From: an uncultured Clostridia bacterium
GTDB taxonomy: Bacteria; Bacillota; Clostridia; Lachnospirales; Anaerotignaceae
DNA length: 64,000 nt
Direction: 5' to 3'
Assembly (NCBI GenBank): GCA_945868505.1
Contig: CAMBLO010000009.1
Coordinates: forward strand, 1-64,000
The notes under the pieces are model-generated. The model was not told where the DNA came from and ran no database searches. It saw nothing but the letters and a program-made list of their open reading frames with translations. Below, piece after piece: positions 6,432-16,156 of this stretch. The stretch's first letter is position 1. Every line of letters starts with the position of its first letter. A program made the translations under genes and the position numbers.

Positions 6432-8745
6432 AAAACGGTTTCCTTTCCGTCATGGTTTCTATTGCAAATGTGCCATCCCGTTTCAGCTTCACTAGGACAG
6501 CCCCTTCCGTATCTGTGCGATAAATTTCAGCTTCGGCAGCCTGCAGCCGTTCCAAGGTTTCCCCGTGGGGATGCCCGTACAAATTCCCTGCACCGCAGGA
6601 AATGACTGCTGCCTCGGGCAAAACGGTTTCCAGAAAATCTGCATCAGAACTATATTTCGAGCCATGATGAGCCACCTTCAGGATATCCGCCGAAACATCT
6701 GCCTCCTGCTCCAACAGGAACCGTTCATCCGCCGCAGAAATGTCCCCGGTAAAGAGAATTTCTGTCCCATTATAATCATATTTCAGCACCATAGAGCCAT
6801 GGTTATCGTCCCCATCCCGAAAGGTCACGCCTTCCAAGGGATACAGACAACGGAATCCATGGGATGCATCGCCCGCCTTTACAGTATACAGGGGAACGTT
6901 GTTTTTTTCCACCATTTCTTTCAAAAGCAGAGTATCCTCCGTTTCCGAAAAAGGATAATCGGAAAGATAAAGTCCCATCGTGGGGATTTCCTCCAAAACC
7001 TCCAACAGCCCTGTCATGTGGTCGCTGTCGGGATGGGAAAGGAATACGCCATCCAGTTCAGAAACCCCCAAAGATTCCAGATAAGGCAAAACAACATTCT
7101 TCCCCACATTTTTCCCAAATTCCTTTCCATAAACACCGCCGCCGTCGATAAGATAGGTTTTCCCGTCGTATGTAGAAATAACGGCGGCATCCCCTTGTCC
7201 TACATCCAGAAAAGTAACGGTCGTTTCCTTGCGGAACAGGGAATTATCAAAAACAGCGCAAAACATGGCACCGCAGAGAAGTGCGCCCACCTTCCAACTG
7301 CCTTTCTTTCCGCCAAATTCCATAAACCAAAGCAGGATGCCATAATACAGCAGAATGACCAAAGGAGAAGGACGCCCCACCAAAGTATAGGCAAAGGGAA
7401 ATTGAAGCAATATGGAACACGTTTTCTCAAATATCTGCAGAATGCCATATACACTTCCCGCGGCAAAGACCCCTGCGGGGATAGAAAACAGCCCCAATAT
7501 CCCGCTGAGCATTCCAAAGCCCAAAAGAAGCCCGCTCAATGGCACGATGATGAGATTTGCCAGAATCCCCACAAGGGAAACGGAATAAAAATGATAGGCT
7601 ACCATAGGAAAACTGAACAGGGAAGCGTATAAGGAAACCAAGAAGCTTTCCTTGAGCCAATCAAATCGCCCCCTATCTTTCTTTTTCTTCTTTTCCAGTT
7701 TGCTTACGCCAAGGCAAATGCCAATGACCGTGATAAAAGAAAGCTGAAAACCCACATGGAACAGATATAACGGCTGTATGCTCAAAATCAGCATAGCCGC
7801 CAGGGAGATATTGTTCATACGGTCGGAAAGACGGAAACAAATCCTTCCCACCATGACAATGCAAATCATTGCCGCCGCTCTCACCGAAGAAGGCGATGGT
7901 TCAATGAACAGCAGAAAGGAAAGGACTACCGGAATCGCAACTGCGGCGGAAGTTCTTCTGCTCCGTCCCAATATTTTCTCCACAAAAAAGGAAAGATACA
8001 AAGCAAGGATAGACATATGCAGACCGGAAATACAAAGCACATGGACGACCCCAGCTTCCGTATATAATCTATAGCTATCGTCGGGGATATGGTCCTTTTC
8101 CCCCGTCAGGACAGCCTTCATGATGCCGCTTTCCTCCGCAGGGAGAATGCTCTCCAAAACAGTATGGAAACGTGCCCTCCCTCTCGCCAAGGCGGAAGAA
8201 ACAGAAATATCCTCTCCCAGATGTTCCATTCTATCCAGATATACTTTATACTCAAATCCCTTCGTTGTCAGAAACAGTTCTTCATCATATCCGCCGGGAT
8301 AGGACGGTTCATAAAAGGGAACCAATTCTCCGGAAAAGCTGACTTTTTCCCCTGCCTGAAAACGTTCTTCTCCCCGCCAAAGGGAATAAACCTTCACATC
8401 CTGCAAAGCCGCTCCCCTTTCATCCTCCAGATCACAAAGGAGCGTCAGCTTCTGATTTCCGAAAGCGGTCAGCCCCACGTCTTTTATGACACCTTTTCCC
8501 TGCACCATGCCCATTAGCACGCTTTCGTCCGAGCCCCCTTTCCAATGATATCCTGCAGATAGAAAGCCAAATGCCACAAATAACAACAGAAACAAATATT
8601 TTCCGTTTTTCTCTTTTATCACAAAATATGACAATGATATCACAATAAAAAGAAAAGAGACCAGACACATCATTTCTGATATGCCTAGCCTCATATAAAT
8701 ACCACATATTGTGAAAATTGTTGCCCAAAGGGCCGGACACCTCAT
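6397..8745 (-). CDS. comEC: ComEC/Rec2 DNA-uptake channel protein
   Basis: The protein is 782 residues, the normal full length. It has an N-terminal membrane and OB-like region, a central multi-helix Competence domain (VLCISGLHMSILALYLSFFVEK onward) and a C-terminal metallo-beta-lactamase-like domain with FLDVGQGDAAVI, HPDSDHMTG and VAHHGSKYSSD. In competent bacteria it forms the inner-membrane channel for single-stranded DNA. The ATG at 8745 follows AGGGGT. The gene appears intact and lies 16 bases after the GerMN gene, within a run that starts with comEA. Confidence 0.93.
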   Translation of the reverse strand: MRCPALWATIFTICGIYMRLGISEMMCLVSFLFIVISLSYFVIKEKNGKYLFLLLFVAFGFLSAGYHWKGGSDESVLMGMVQGKGVIKDVGLTAFGNQKLTLLCDLEDERGAALQDVKVYSLWRGEERFQAGEKVSFSGELVPFYEPSYPGGYDEELFLTTKGFEYKVYLDRMEHLGEDISVSSALARGRARFHTVLESILPAEESGIMKAVLTGEKDHIPDDSYRLYTEAGVVHVLCISGLHMSILALYLSFFVEKILGRSRRTSAAVAIPVVLSFLLFIEPSPSSVRAAAMICIVMVGRICFRLSDRMNNISLAAMLILSIQPLYLFHVGFQLSFITVIGICLGVSKLEKKKKKDRGRFDWLKESFLVSLYASLFSFPMVAYHFYSVSLVGILANLIIVPLSGLLLGFGMLSGILGLFSIPAGVFAAGSVYGILQIFEKTCSILLQFPFAYTLVGRPSPLVILLYYGILLWFMEFGGKKGSWKVGALLCGAMFCAVFDNSLFRKETTVTFLDVGQGDAAVISTYDGKTYLIDGGGVYGKEFGKNVGKNVVLPYLESLGVSELDGVFLSHPDSDHMTGLLEVLEEIPTMGLYLSDYPFSETEDTLLLKEMVEKNNVPLYTVKAGDASHGFRCLYPLEGVTFRDGDDNHGSMVLKYDYNGTEILFTGDISAADERFLLEQEADVSADILKVAHHGSKYSSDADFLETVLPEAAVISCGAGNLYGHPHGETLERLQAAEAEIYRTDTEGAVLVKLKRDGTFAIETMTERKPFYENVKEKLEKP

Positions 8746-8761
8746 TTTACTTTACCCCTAA

Positions 8762-9721
8762 TCATTGCATTTCTGCTGTTTTTAAACTGCTAACCGCAGT
8801 AAGCGGTGTTTTGAACTGCAGATTTCCTTTAAATTCATCCAGTTTCTTCCCTTCAATGAGGAACTGAACCCGATCGATATGATCCAGCTCACAAAGGGAA
8901 TTGACAATGGAATAAACCGTCAGCAATTCTTCCTTTTTCCCGCCGATATGCTTCACAACGAAATCCTCACTCAAATTTACATAGCAAGTGCCATCATTGG
9001 TCGTTGTCACATCTCTGATCTTTGTTTCCGCAGGAATCGTTCCCACGCAATCCTTTTCTACGGGCCCAGCGATCAACTGTTCCAGAATGGTTTTTTCCCG
9101 GGTCTGATTGGAATTTACTTCCACTACCCGTTCTTCCACAGCCAGATCCGTTCCGTCTGCATTGGCAAAATACAAAGTCAGGATCGCATATTCTGTCAGT
9201 TCCGCAGAAATCTCGCCGCCATGGATGACCACATTGTTTCGATTCATGGGACCAAGCTCTTCCCCAGTGCTGGAGAGCAGGGGGGAGCCTTCAATGGTGA
9301 TCTTTACACCATCTACAGCATCCAGTGAAGTCAATGTCCAGACAATGGAAGAACGACAGATCACTTCTTCTATATTCTTCATATTACGATATTCATTGGA
9401 AACATCGATAATGGCAATATTATTTACCAGCCCCACAGAAAGGAAATCCACATCATCGGGAACAGAGGGAGATACCCCCTCCATCTTCGGTCCTTCCTTC
9501 AGGGTATGCAAAACGGTCACCAGCGTATCTTCCATATTTTCGCCGCGGATATTCTTTTCCAAAGGCTTCATGCTGCCGTCGCTTGTCATATAGTAAAATT
9601 CGACCTTTTCCTCTCCCGATGCGATGGCTGCATCATAAATCAGTACGGAACAAGGAATCAACACGATCAATACAATGATCAAAGCAATGGCTTTGCGAAA
9701 AAATTTCTCTCGGTTTGCCAT
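8762..9721 (-). CDS. GerMN-domain protein (sporulation/germination type)
   Basis: This 319-residue protein has an N-terminal membrane anchor (residues about 10-32) and two tandem GerMN domains. The first is around residues 60-165 (VSPSVPDDVDFLSVGLVNNIAIIDVSNEY). The second is around 190-300 (ILEQLIAGPVEKDCVGTIPAETKI, then CYVNLSEDF). GerM-type proteins act at the cell surface in spore-coat/cortex assembly and germination. Here the gene lies between a histidine kinase gene and comEC with gaps of about 15 bases, so it probably shares their transcript. The exact role is unknown. Confidence 0.82.
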   Translation of the reverse strand: MANREKFFRKAIALIIVLIVLIPCSVLIYDAAIASGEEKVEFYYMTSDGSMKPLEKNIRGENMEDTLVTVLHTLKEGPKMEGVSPSVPDDVDFLSVGLVNNIAIIDVSNEYRNMKNIEEVICRSSIVWTLTSLDAVDGVKITIEGSPLLSSTGEELGPMNRNNVVIHGGEISAELTEYAILTLYFANADGTDLAVEERVVEVNSNQTREKTILEQLIAGPVEKDCVGTIPAETKIRDVTTTNDGTCYVNLSEDFVVKHIGGKKEELLTVYSIVNSLCELDHIDRVQFLIEGKKLDEFKGNLQFKTPLTAVSSLKTAEMQ

Positions 9722-9736
9722 GAATTTCCTCCTTCC

Positions 9737-11191
9737 TTACTGTGCTGCACTCTGCTTCAGAGGGATACGCACCAAAATCGTCGTGCCTTCCTCTTCTTTG
9801 CTGTTTACCTTGATGCTGCCTTTGTGCATCATGATGGTGCTATGGGTGATGGAAAGACCAAGGCCTGTGCCGCCTGTCTCTCTGTCTCTTGTTTTATCTA
9901 CACGATAGAACCGTTCAAAAATACGGTTCACTTCATCCTCGGGAATACCAATACCCGTATCTGCCACGCTGATGAATACATTCTGATGGTCTGCATCCAG
10001 AGACACTTTGACTGTCCCTTCCTCAGGGGTATATTTCACCGCATTATCCACCAGATTGGAGATAGCCAAAGAAAGCTTCATTTCATCCGCATCGGCATGT
10101 ACCTCTTTTTGAGCTTCCCACTGCAGAGAAACGCCCTTGTCAGCCGCCAATGGCTGCAGCCGTTTGATGATATCCTCCATCATATGGTTCAGATCTGTTT
10201 CCCGGAAATTCAGGGGGATCTCCTTCTGATCCAGTTTTACCAGAGTCAGCAGGTCATTGATAATGGCTGTCATACGGTCTACCTCGGAATTGATATCGTG
10301 GAGGAACTCCACGTACATTTCCTTTGGTACATCCTCCTGCAGCAAAATAGATTCACTCAGCACCTTAACAGAGCTGAGGGGTGTTTTCAATTCATGAGAC
10401 ACATTGGATACAAACTGCTGTCTGCTGGATTCCACTTTTTCCAGTTGATCCGCCATTTGGTTGCAAGCAATCGCCAGATCAACGATCTCATTATGGACTT
10501 TTCCGTTGACCTTTACCCGCTGTTCAAAATGCCCTTCGGACATTCTCTGGATGATACCGATCAGGCTTTTCACAGGCTCTGTAAAAACCTTGGAGATCAC
10601 GATCATCATCACCAGCACCAAAAATACCAGTGCCCCCAGCAGTAAATATGCTTCTTTCCCGATATCGCCGATAATACTGCGTACATCCGTCAAACCGTCG
10701 GCGATCAGAACCACACCGATACGGTTGTTCCCTGCGCCTACGATGGATGCCGCCGCATAAACGGTTCCATCCTTCTGTTCCTTTGCGGTATCCTTATCCT
10801 GCAAAGCCTGAATAACTTCCGGCAGCAGGAAAGTTTTCCCTACATCCTCATACCCCGTATCATAAATCACTGTGCAGGAATCATCCAAGATCAGCACACG
10901 ATAATCCTCATCCTGACTGGTTTTTAGAATACCTTCCTCTAAGCTGCTACGGTTTTTATCGTCGTACAAAAACCCGGAGGAAGTCACCTGCCCGGAAATG
11001 ACATTAGCCTGACTGAGCAGTTCCTTTTTTCTTTCTTCTACGAAATAGCCCTGTACAGAATGAAGCATCGTGCTGGCAAGCAAAAGCAGAGGCACGATAC
11101 CGGCTACCAGATAAGCCCCCATCAAAATCCAGCGCAGGGAGATGAACGGGAGTTTTTTCTGTTCCTTCTGCTTAGTTAAAATAGTAACCAA
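9737..11191 (-). CDS. Sensor histidine kinase (HAMP-containing)
   Basis: The protein is about 484 residues from a TTG at 11191, which overlaps the end of the response regulator by 20 bases. This start is tentative; a longer frame reaches 11269. It has two membrane segments (WILMGAYLVAGIVPLLLL and LLGALVFLVLVMMIV) around an extracellular sensor, then a HAMP domain. The H-box is FVSNVSHELKTPLSS, and the ATPase lobe has NLVDNAVKYTPE, DTGIGIP and GGTGLGLSI. It resembles the PhoR/WalK/ResE group. Its cognate regulator lies directly upstream. Confidence 0.9.
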   Translation of the reverse strand: MVTILTKQKEQKKLPFISLRWILMGAYLVAGIVPLLLLASTMLHSVQGYFVEERKKELLSQANVISGQVTSSGFLYDDKNRSSLEEGILKTSQDEDYRVLILDDSCTVIYDTGYEDVGKTFLLPEVIQALQDKDTAKEQKDGTVYAAASIVGAGNNRIGVVLIADGLTDVRSIIGDIGKEAYLLLGALVFLVLVMMIVISKVFTEPVKSLIGIIQRMSEGHFEQRVKVNGKVHNEIVDLAIACNQMADQLEKVESSRQQFVSNVSHELKTPLSSVKVLSESILLQEDVPKEMYVEFLHDINSEVDRMTAIINDLLTLVKLDQKEIPLNFRETDLNHMMEDIIKRLQPLAADKGVSLQWEAQKEVHADADEMKLSLAISNLVDNAVKYTPEEGTVKVSLDADHQNVFISVADTGIGIPEDEVNRIFERFYRVDKTRDRETGGTGLGLSITHSTIMMHKGSIKVNSKEEEGTTILVRIPLKQSAAQ

Positions 11192-11861
11192 CTCCCCATT
11201 TTGTAAAGATATATTTCGGTTCACTGGGATTTGCTTCAATCTTTTCCCGCAATCGACGTACATGTACATCTACTGTACGCACATCACCGGGATAATCATA
11301 GCCCCATACCGTATCCAGCAGTTTTTCTCTGCTGTAGACCTTGCCGGGATTTTCCATCAAAAGCTCCAGCAAGTCAAATTCCTTTGCTGTCAGATTTACT
11401 TCCCTGCCGCTGATGAATACTCTCCTGCTGTCGAAGGAAAGCTCTAAGTCTCTTACCTTCAGCACATTTTTCGCTGCAGATTCTGCCGGGGCTTTCTTCA
11501 CGCTGCGGCGCAGGATGGCCTTGATACGGGCTTTCAATTCCAAAATATTGAAGGGCTTTGTGATATAATCATCGGCACCGTATTCCAGCCCCATGATCTT
11601 ATCCATATCTTCGCCCTTTGCCGTTACCATGATGATGGGCACCTGAGAAAATTCTCTGGTCTGCTGGCAAACCTCCAAGCCGTCCATTTTGGGCAGCATT
11701 ACATCCAGCACCACCAGGTCGAAGTTCTTTTCCTTGATATACTGCAATGCTTCTTCCCCGTCGTATGCCGTTGTTACTTCCATGCCATCCTGTTCCAAAG
11801 AAAATTTGATGCCCTTCACAATCAATTTTTCGTCGTCTACTACCAAAATCTGATAAGCCAT
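11172..11861 (-). CDS. OmpR-family response regulator
   Basis: The 229-residue protein has a receiver domain with acidic pocket VVDDEK, phospho-acceptor aspartate in LVVLDVMLPKMDG, and the switch lysine in YITKPFN. A winged-helix DNA-binding domain follows (LTAKEFDLLELL, YPGDVRTVDVHVRRLREKI, then YIFTKWGVGYYF). It is the partner of the overlapping histidine kinase. It belongs to the PhoP/WalR-like subgroup. A WalR-type motif near 19743-19759 in this window is a possible target, but that link is speculative. Confidence 0.93.
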   Translation of the reverse strand: MAYQILVVDDEKLIVKGIKFSLEQDGMEVTTAYDGEEALQYIKEKNFDLVVLDVMLPKMDGLEVCQQTREFSQVPIIMVTAKGEDMDKIMGLEYGADDYITKPFNILELKARIKAILRRSVKKAPAESAAKNVLKVRDLELSFDSRRVFISGREVNLTAKEFDLLELLMENPGKVYSREKLLDTVWGYDYPGDVRTVDVHVRRLREKIEANPSEPKYIFTKWGVGYYFN

Positions 11862-11871
11862 TTTCAGCCTC

Positions 11872-12264
11872 CTATTCTCCCACTGTAATCTCTTCTTTTA
11901 TTTTTTCGAATGTCTTTTCCCCGATGCCGGATACCTTCATGATATCCTCAATGGAGAAAAAGCCTCCGTTTCTTTCTCTGTATGTAATGATATCTGCCGC
12001 ACGCTTTTCGCCGATACCGGAAAGGCGGATCAGTTCCTCCGCTGTAGCGGTATTGATATTCAGTTTGCCCATCATTTCTTCTGCGTAAACCGTCGTTTCT
12101 TCTGCGGCGCCAATCTTCTCTGCGGAAATGGGCGTACCCATATCCAGTTCTCCTCCATAAAAGCTATGACAATAAAGGATGCCGCACAGCAAAAAGAAAA
12201 CCATGACAGCCAAAAGCTTGAGTCGTTCTATTCCACATTTCTTTACAAAGCCTTTTTCATGCAA
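11872..12264 (-). CDS. comEA: ComEA-like helix-hairpin-helix protein
   Basis: The 130-residue protein has an N-terminal membrane anchor (LLAVMVFFLLCGILYC), a short linker, and a C-terminal double helix-hairpin-helix: LNINTATAEELIRLSGIGEKRAADI, then FSIEDIMKVSGIGEKTFEKI. ComEA binds double-stranded DNA at the outer face of the membrane for uptake. The likely start is a TTG at 12264 with only a weak ribosome binding site, so the exact N-terminus is unsure. It heads a leftward run that ends with comEC and holA. Confidence 0.88.
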   Translation of the reverse strand: MHEKGFVKKCGIERLKLLAVMVFFLLCGILYCHSFYGGELDMGTPISAEKIGAAEETTVYAEEMMGKLNINTATAEELIRLSGIGEKRAADIITYRERNGGFFSIEDIMKVSGIGEKTFEKIKEEITVGE

Positions 12265-12415
12265 CTTTCATCCAAACCTCTTTTTCTTCATTTCCGTTTC
12301 TGGTATAATGAGATACAGTATTTGTTTTTTTATCACAATCTTTTAACTGATTGCATATTTCATTTATTTTAACATAGAAATTGATTTTTTTCAAATCAAC
12401 AGATAGGAGAATCCC

Positions 12416-13804
12416 ATGAAAAAAAGATTTCTGCCATTCCTGATGGCACTTTCCCTGATATTTCCTTCTTTCTCTGCCTTTGCGGAGGAAACAGAAGCTG
12501 CCCCTGAAGCAAAGAATACTCCTGAAACCCAAACATCTGAAACCCAAACACCCGACCTCTCCCTTGCCGCAGAAACAGCCGTCCTGATGGATGCCGCCAG
12601 CGGAGAGGTTTTATACCAAAAGAATGCTGACCAGAAGATGTACCCTGCCAGCATTACCAAGCTGATGACGATTTTACTGGCTTTGGAGCATGGCAAGCTG
12701 ACCGATGAAATCACCTTTTCCCATGATGCCATTTACAGTATCGAGCCGGGCAGTGCCCATATCGCCATTATGGAAGGAGAAACCCTAACATTGGAACAGG
12801 TGCTGCGTGCCATTATCCTGCGTTCCGCCAACGAAGCCTCCAACGGCGTTGCGGAATATGTGGACGGCAGTGTGGAGGCCTTTGCAAAGCACATGACAGA
12901 ACGGGCCAAGGAACTGGGCTGCAAAAATACCAATTTCGTCAATGCCAATGGGCTCCATGATGAAAACCACTATACAACCGCCTACGATATGGCCCTTATT
13001 GCCAAGGAATTGCTTACCCATGAAGAATATCGTTCCATGATGAGCGAAACCTATTACGAAATCCCCCCGACGAATAAGCAGACGGAAACCCGCTATCTCC
13101 ATGGGCAGCATCAAATGCTGAATCCCAACTCCATCTATTATTATGAAGATGCCATCGGCGGCAAGACAGGGTTTACCTCGGAAGCCCTGAATACCCTTGT
13201 GACCTATGCCGAACGGGATGGTATGGAATTGATTGCCGTAGTGATGAAATGCAACGGAGCGGAGCATTACACCGATACTGCTGCCCTCTTTGATTATGGC
13301 TTTGAAAATTATGAATCCGTAAAGCTGCTTTCTGCCGAAGACCATACCGCCACAGTCACCGTGACGGAAACCTACAAGGATAAGCCTATAGAGCTTGGGA
13401 AAATCACCGTCGCTCCCGCAGAGGATGTATACCACACTTTGCCAAAAGGGACAGATGTTTCTCAAATCAAGGTGGAAACAGATTGCCCCGAAACTGTGGA
13501 AGCCCCTGTCGCAGAGGGGCAGACCATTGGGACGCTAAAGGTTACCCTAAACGGTGAAACCCTCAAAACCGTCGATTTGGTTTCTCAAAACGCCGTAGAG
13601 AAAATGACCGATGCCCAGAAAGAAGAATTGGATAAATCCTCCGTTTCTGGCATCCTGAAAAAAGTCGGCATCGGCGTGGGAATCCTCATCGTTGCCTTCC
13701 TCATTCTCTTCTGCATCACCCGCACCATCGGGCATTATCAGAGAAAGAAACGCCGTCAGCAACGGCGCAGAAACCAAAGACACAGCCGCAGAAACCGCTA
13801 TTAA
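12416..13804 (+). CDS. D-alanyl-D-alanine carboxypeptidase (DacF/PBP5 type)
   Basis: The protein has 462 residues with a signal peptide (residues 1-23, ending AFA). The S11 peptidase domain has the catalytic triad motifs SITK (S79-K82), SAN and KTG (GGKTGFT). A PBP5-type beta domain comes next. A C-terminal membrane helix (VGIGVGILIVAFLILFCI) ends in a strongly basic tail, so the enzyme is anchored outside the cell. It trims the terminal D-Ala of peptidoglycan stem peptides. The ATG follows ATAGGAG. It is divergent from comEA. Confidence 0.93.
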   Translation: MKKRFLPFLMALSLIFPSFSAFAEETEAAPEAKNTPETQTSETQTPDLSLAAETAVLMDAASGEVLYQKNADQKMYPASITKLMTILLALEHGKLTDEITFSHDAIYSIEPGSAHIAIMEGETLTLEQVLRAIILRSANEASNGVAEYVDGSVEAFAKHMTERAKELGCKNTNFVNANGLHDENHYTTAYDMALIAKELLTHEEYRSMMSETYYEIPPTNKQTETRYLHGQHQMLNPNSIYYYEDAIGGKTGFTSEALNTLVTYAERDGMELIAVVMKCNGAEHYTDTAALFDYGFENYESVKLLSAEDHTATVTVTETYKDKPIELGKITVAPAEDVYHTLPKGTDVSQIKVETDCPETVEAPVAEGQTIGTLKVTLNGETLKTVDLVSQNAVEKMTDAQKEELDKSSVSGILKKVGIGVGILIVAFLILFCITRTIGHYQRKKRRQQRRRNQRHSRRNRY

Positions 13805-13809
13805 GCAAA

Positions 13810-13862
13810 AATAAACCCCTTGTGAAAGCCAGTCCATACTGTTTTTCCACAAGGGGTTTATT
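13810..13862. terminator. Bidirectional terminator
   Basis: AATAAACCCCTTGTG pairs exactly with CACAAGGGGTTTATT across a 23-base loop, between two convergent genes. Confidence 0.8.
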
Positions 13863-13871
13863 TTCTTCTAT

Positions 13872-15254
13872 TTATTTTCCGAAGATTTCCCGAAATACCG
13901 GCTGCATCTTGGCAATCCACTCATTTTCCTCCCGATTATAGAATTTTGTATCGGAATTTACCGCAAAGGGAATTCCCGCCTGTTCCAGGCTTTCTCTCAT
14001 ATATCCCGCAAAAACCACCTGTTCCTCGATGGTATAATCGTCCCCATCGTTATAGTTGCCTGGCATCCATGCGCCTACCCAAGTGGGCACCCCTGTTTTC
14101 TTCTGCCAAGCCAGAGCCAAATCTATTTTTTCCTGAATCAAGGCTTTTTCCGCCTTTGTCCCGGTGGTCCAAAGCTTTCTTTCGTTGGTCTTACTGGGGC
14201 CTGCGGCATAAAAATGCCATTCTGCCATCAAATATCCGTTAGACTGGCTGGGAATCTCCAATTCATCAAGATATGCGGCGTCAGAACGCAGTCTGGGGGA
14301 AATGATGAGGATTCGTTGGGGATTTGTCTTACGAATCTCCGCCGTTGCCTTTTCAAAATATTCATTCAATGCATCCGGCTGCTTGTTTAGTGCATCTGTT
14401 GCCTCAATCAGCAGGTCGAAGGAAAGCAAGGGGGAAGCATCCTGATATCTTTCCGCAACCGTTCCCCACCACTGCACTGCTTTTTCCATGTTTTTCTGAT
14501 TAGGATTATTTTTAAACGCATCCGCCTGATAAGCAATCACAGGAATGACGCCATGCTTCAGGCAATCTGCAATCTGCTGATCCAAAAGCTCCAGCAATGC
14601 TTCATCGGCATCCTCGGAAATGCGGATACGCACATGGGAAACCCCCGCTGCCGCAAAATCCTTCACCGCCTGTTCGCTGTAGTTTTCTCTGCCGCCTTTT
14701 GTCTTGGACCAATCCACATCCATCCCTTTTCCCAGCATACTCTGATATTCCCAAGGGGAAATCTCCTTGCTTGCTTCTGCGTCTGTGGAAATCAGCACCC
14801 TTCTGTCCCTTTCTCGCCAGCCAATCTCAAACCCCAATGCTTCCCCAAGGTCACGCAGCTTGAAATAGGTATAGCCCCCAATATTGTATGCTTTCAGATT
14901 CACATAGCTTCCATCAATAAAAACAGGGGCAGCCGAGGGCACTGCTTCATAAGAAGCACTGTCGAGAACCGAAGATACTTTTTCTGTCTCCGTTCCCACT
15001 CCCGATGTGATAACAATGGCGTTTTTTTGGCTGTTCCAATCCACCCGAAAGGCTCCGTTAGTTCCCTTCATCATCCCTGCAACATCTCTCAGCTTAAAAT
15101 AATAATTTCCTTCAATCAAATAAGACGGCAATGTATGAGCTTGCCCATCTACTTCCATAATCGCCATACTGGCAGAAACCGGTGCCGCCTGTATGGGCAC
15201 AGCGCAAGCCATGCTGATTGCCAAGGCAGAAAGTATTGTTCTTTTTCCTTTCAT
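13872..15254 (-). CDS. Secreted GH5-like protein with two stalk domains, probable inactive nucleophile site
   Basis: This 460-residue protein has a signal peptide (about 1-23) and two copper-amine-oxidase-N-like stalk repeats (YYFKLRDVAGMM near residue 52, YTYFKLRDLGEAL near 128). The C-terminal (beta/alpha)8 fold resembles the GH5 cellulase family. Where family members have N-E-P, this one has FDLLIEATD, keeping the acid/base glutamate but not its neighbours. Where the nucleophile lies in V-G-E, it has TWVGAWMPG, with alanine. Glycan binding without hydrolysis is therefore possible. The alignment is by eye. The ATG follows AGGAGG. Confidence 0.7.
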   Translation of the reverse strand: MKGKRTILSALAISMACAVPIQAAPVSASMAIMEVDGQAHTLPSYLIEGNYYFKLRDVAGMMKGTNGAFRVDWNSQKNAIVITSGVGTETEKVSSVLDSASYEAVPSAAPVFIDGSYVNLKAYNIGGYTYFKLRDLGEALGFEIGWRERDRRVLISTDAEASKEISPWEYQSMLGKGMDVDWSKTKGGRENYSEQAVKDFAAAGVSHVRIRISEDADEALLELLDQQIADCLKHGVIPVIAYQADAFKNNPNQKNMEKAVQWWGTVAERYQDASPLLSFDLLIEATDALNKQPDALNEYFEKATAEIRKTNPQRILIISPRLRSDAAYLDELEIPSQSNGYLMAEWHFYAAGPSKTNERKLWTTGTKAEKALIQEKIDLALAWQKKTGVPTWVGAWMPGNYNDGDDYTIEEQVVFAGYMRESLEQAGIPFAVNSDTKFYNREENEWIAKMQPVFREIFGK

Positions 15255-15351
15255 GTCATCCTCCTAAAACCTCTTTTTCCCCATAGCGAGGGTTTCTCTC
15301 CTTGAGACGGCGTACACCACTCGTTTGTTCTTTTTCCATACATTTTTTACA

Positions 15352-15376
15352 CAAAAAAAGCGGATAAAAATCCGCC
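15352..15376 (-). terminator. Terminator of the ABC importer operon
   Basis: On the minus strand GCGGAT-TTTT-ATCCGC is followed by seven T, seven bases after the stop codon of the ATPase gene. Confidence 0.88.
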
Positions 15377-15382
15377 CTTTTG

Positions 15383-16156
15383 TCAGTTACCACATTCAAT
15401 ACTGATGGATGTGAAGATATCCAGAATATCGTCTACTTTTGTTTTTGCTTTTTCTTCGCCGCCCTTATCCAGCACGATATGGCCTTTATCCATCATAATC
15501 AATCTGCTGCCATAATCCGTGGCATAGCGCAGGTTATGGGTGACCATCATGGCTGTCAGTTTCTTTTCTTTTACGACCTTATCTGTCAGCTCCATGATAA
15601 TATCCGCTGTCTTCGGGTCAAGGGCTGCGGTGTGTTCATCCAGAATCAGGAATTCGATAGGGGTTAAGGTTGCCATGATCAGTGTGGCTGCCTGTCTCTG
15701 TCCGCCGGAAAGAGCCCCCAGCTTCACATTCATCTTATTTTCCAGACCCAGCCCCAGAATGGAAAGCTGTTCTTTATAGTAGTTCTCTCTTGCTTTATTG
15801 ACACCTCTGCCCAGACCAAAGGGCTTCCCCTTATTATCCGCCAGAGACATATTTTCCAGCATGGTCAGATTGGGGCAGGTGCCTGCGGAAGGGTCCTGAT
15901 ACACACGACCAATGGTGCGGTATCTTTGGAAATCCTTCATTTTTGCGATATCCTTGCCGCCAATCACCACTTCGCCCCCCTGAATGGGGATGCTGCCGCA
16001 GATGATATTCAGCATGGAGGTTTTCCCGGAGCCGTTGCTGCCGACGATGGAAACAAATTCCCCATCGGGGATGGTCAGGTTAAAATCTTCAAACAGCAGG
16101 GTTTCGGAAATCGTGCCGGGGTTATAGATTTTTTTGATATGCTTCAACTCAAGCAT
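15383..16156 (-). CDS. ABC transporter ATP-binding protein (tryptophan-type importer)
   Basis: The 257-residue ATPase has Walker A GSNGSGKTS, signature LSGGQRQ, Walker B LILDEHTAAL and the H-loop MVTHN. The ATG at 16156 follows AGGTGG and overlaps the permease stop region by eight bases. It belongs to the COG1101-type ATPases that work with COG4120 permeases and COG2984 binding proteins. The upstream T-box makes tryptophan the likeliest substrate. Confidence 0.88.
   Translation of the reverse strand: MLELKHIKKIYNPGTISETLLFEDFNLTIPDGEFVSIVGSNGSGKTSMLNIICGSIPIQGGEVVIGGKDIAKMKDFQRYRTIGRVYQDPSAGTCPNLTMLENMSLADNKGKPFGLGRGVNKARENYYKEQLSILGLGLENKMNVKLGALSGGQRQAATLIMATLTPIEFLILDEHTAALDPKTADIIMELTDKVVKEKKLTAMMVTHNLRYATDYGSRLIMMDKGHIVLDKGGEEKAKTKVDDILDIFTSISIECGN

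Noticed and set aside
12265-12415. Promoters between comEA and the D,D-carboxypeptidase gene
   Set aside because: A TATAAT is present near 12306, but no acceptable -35 element could be paired with it.
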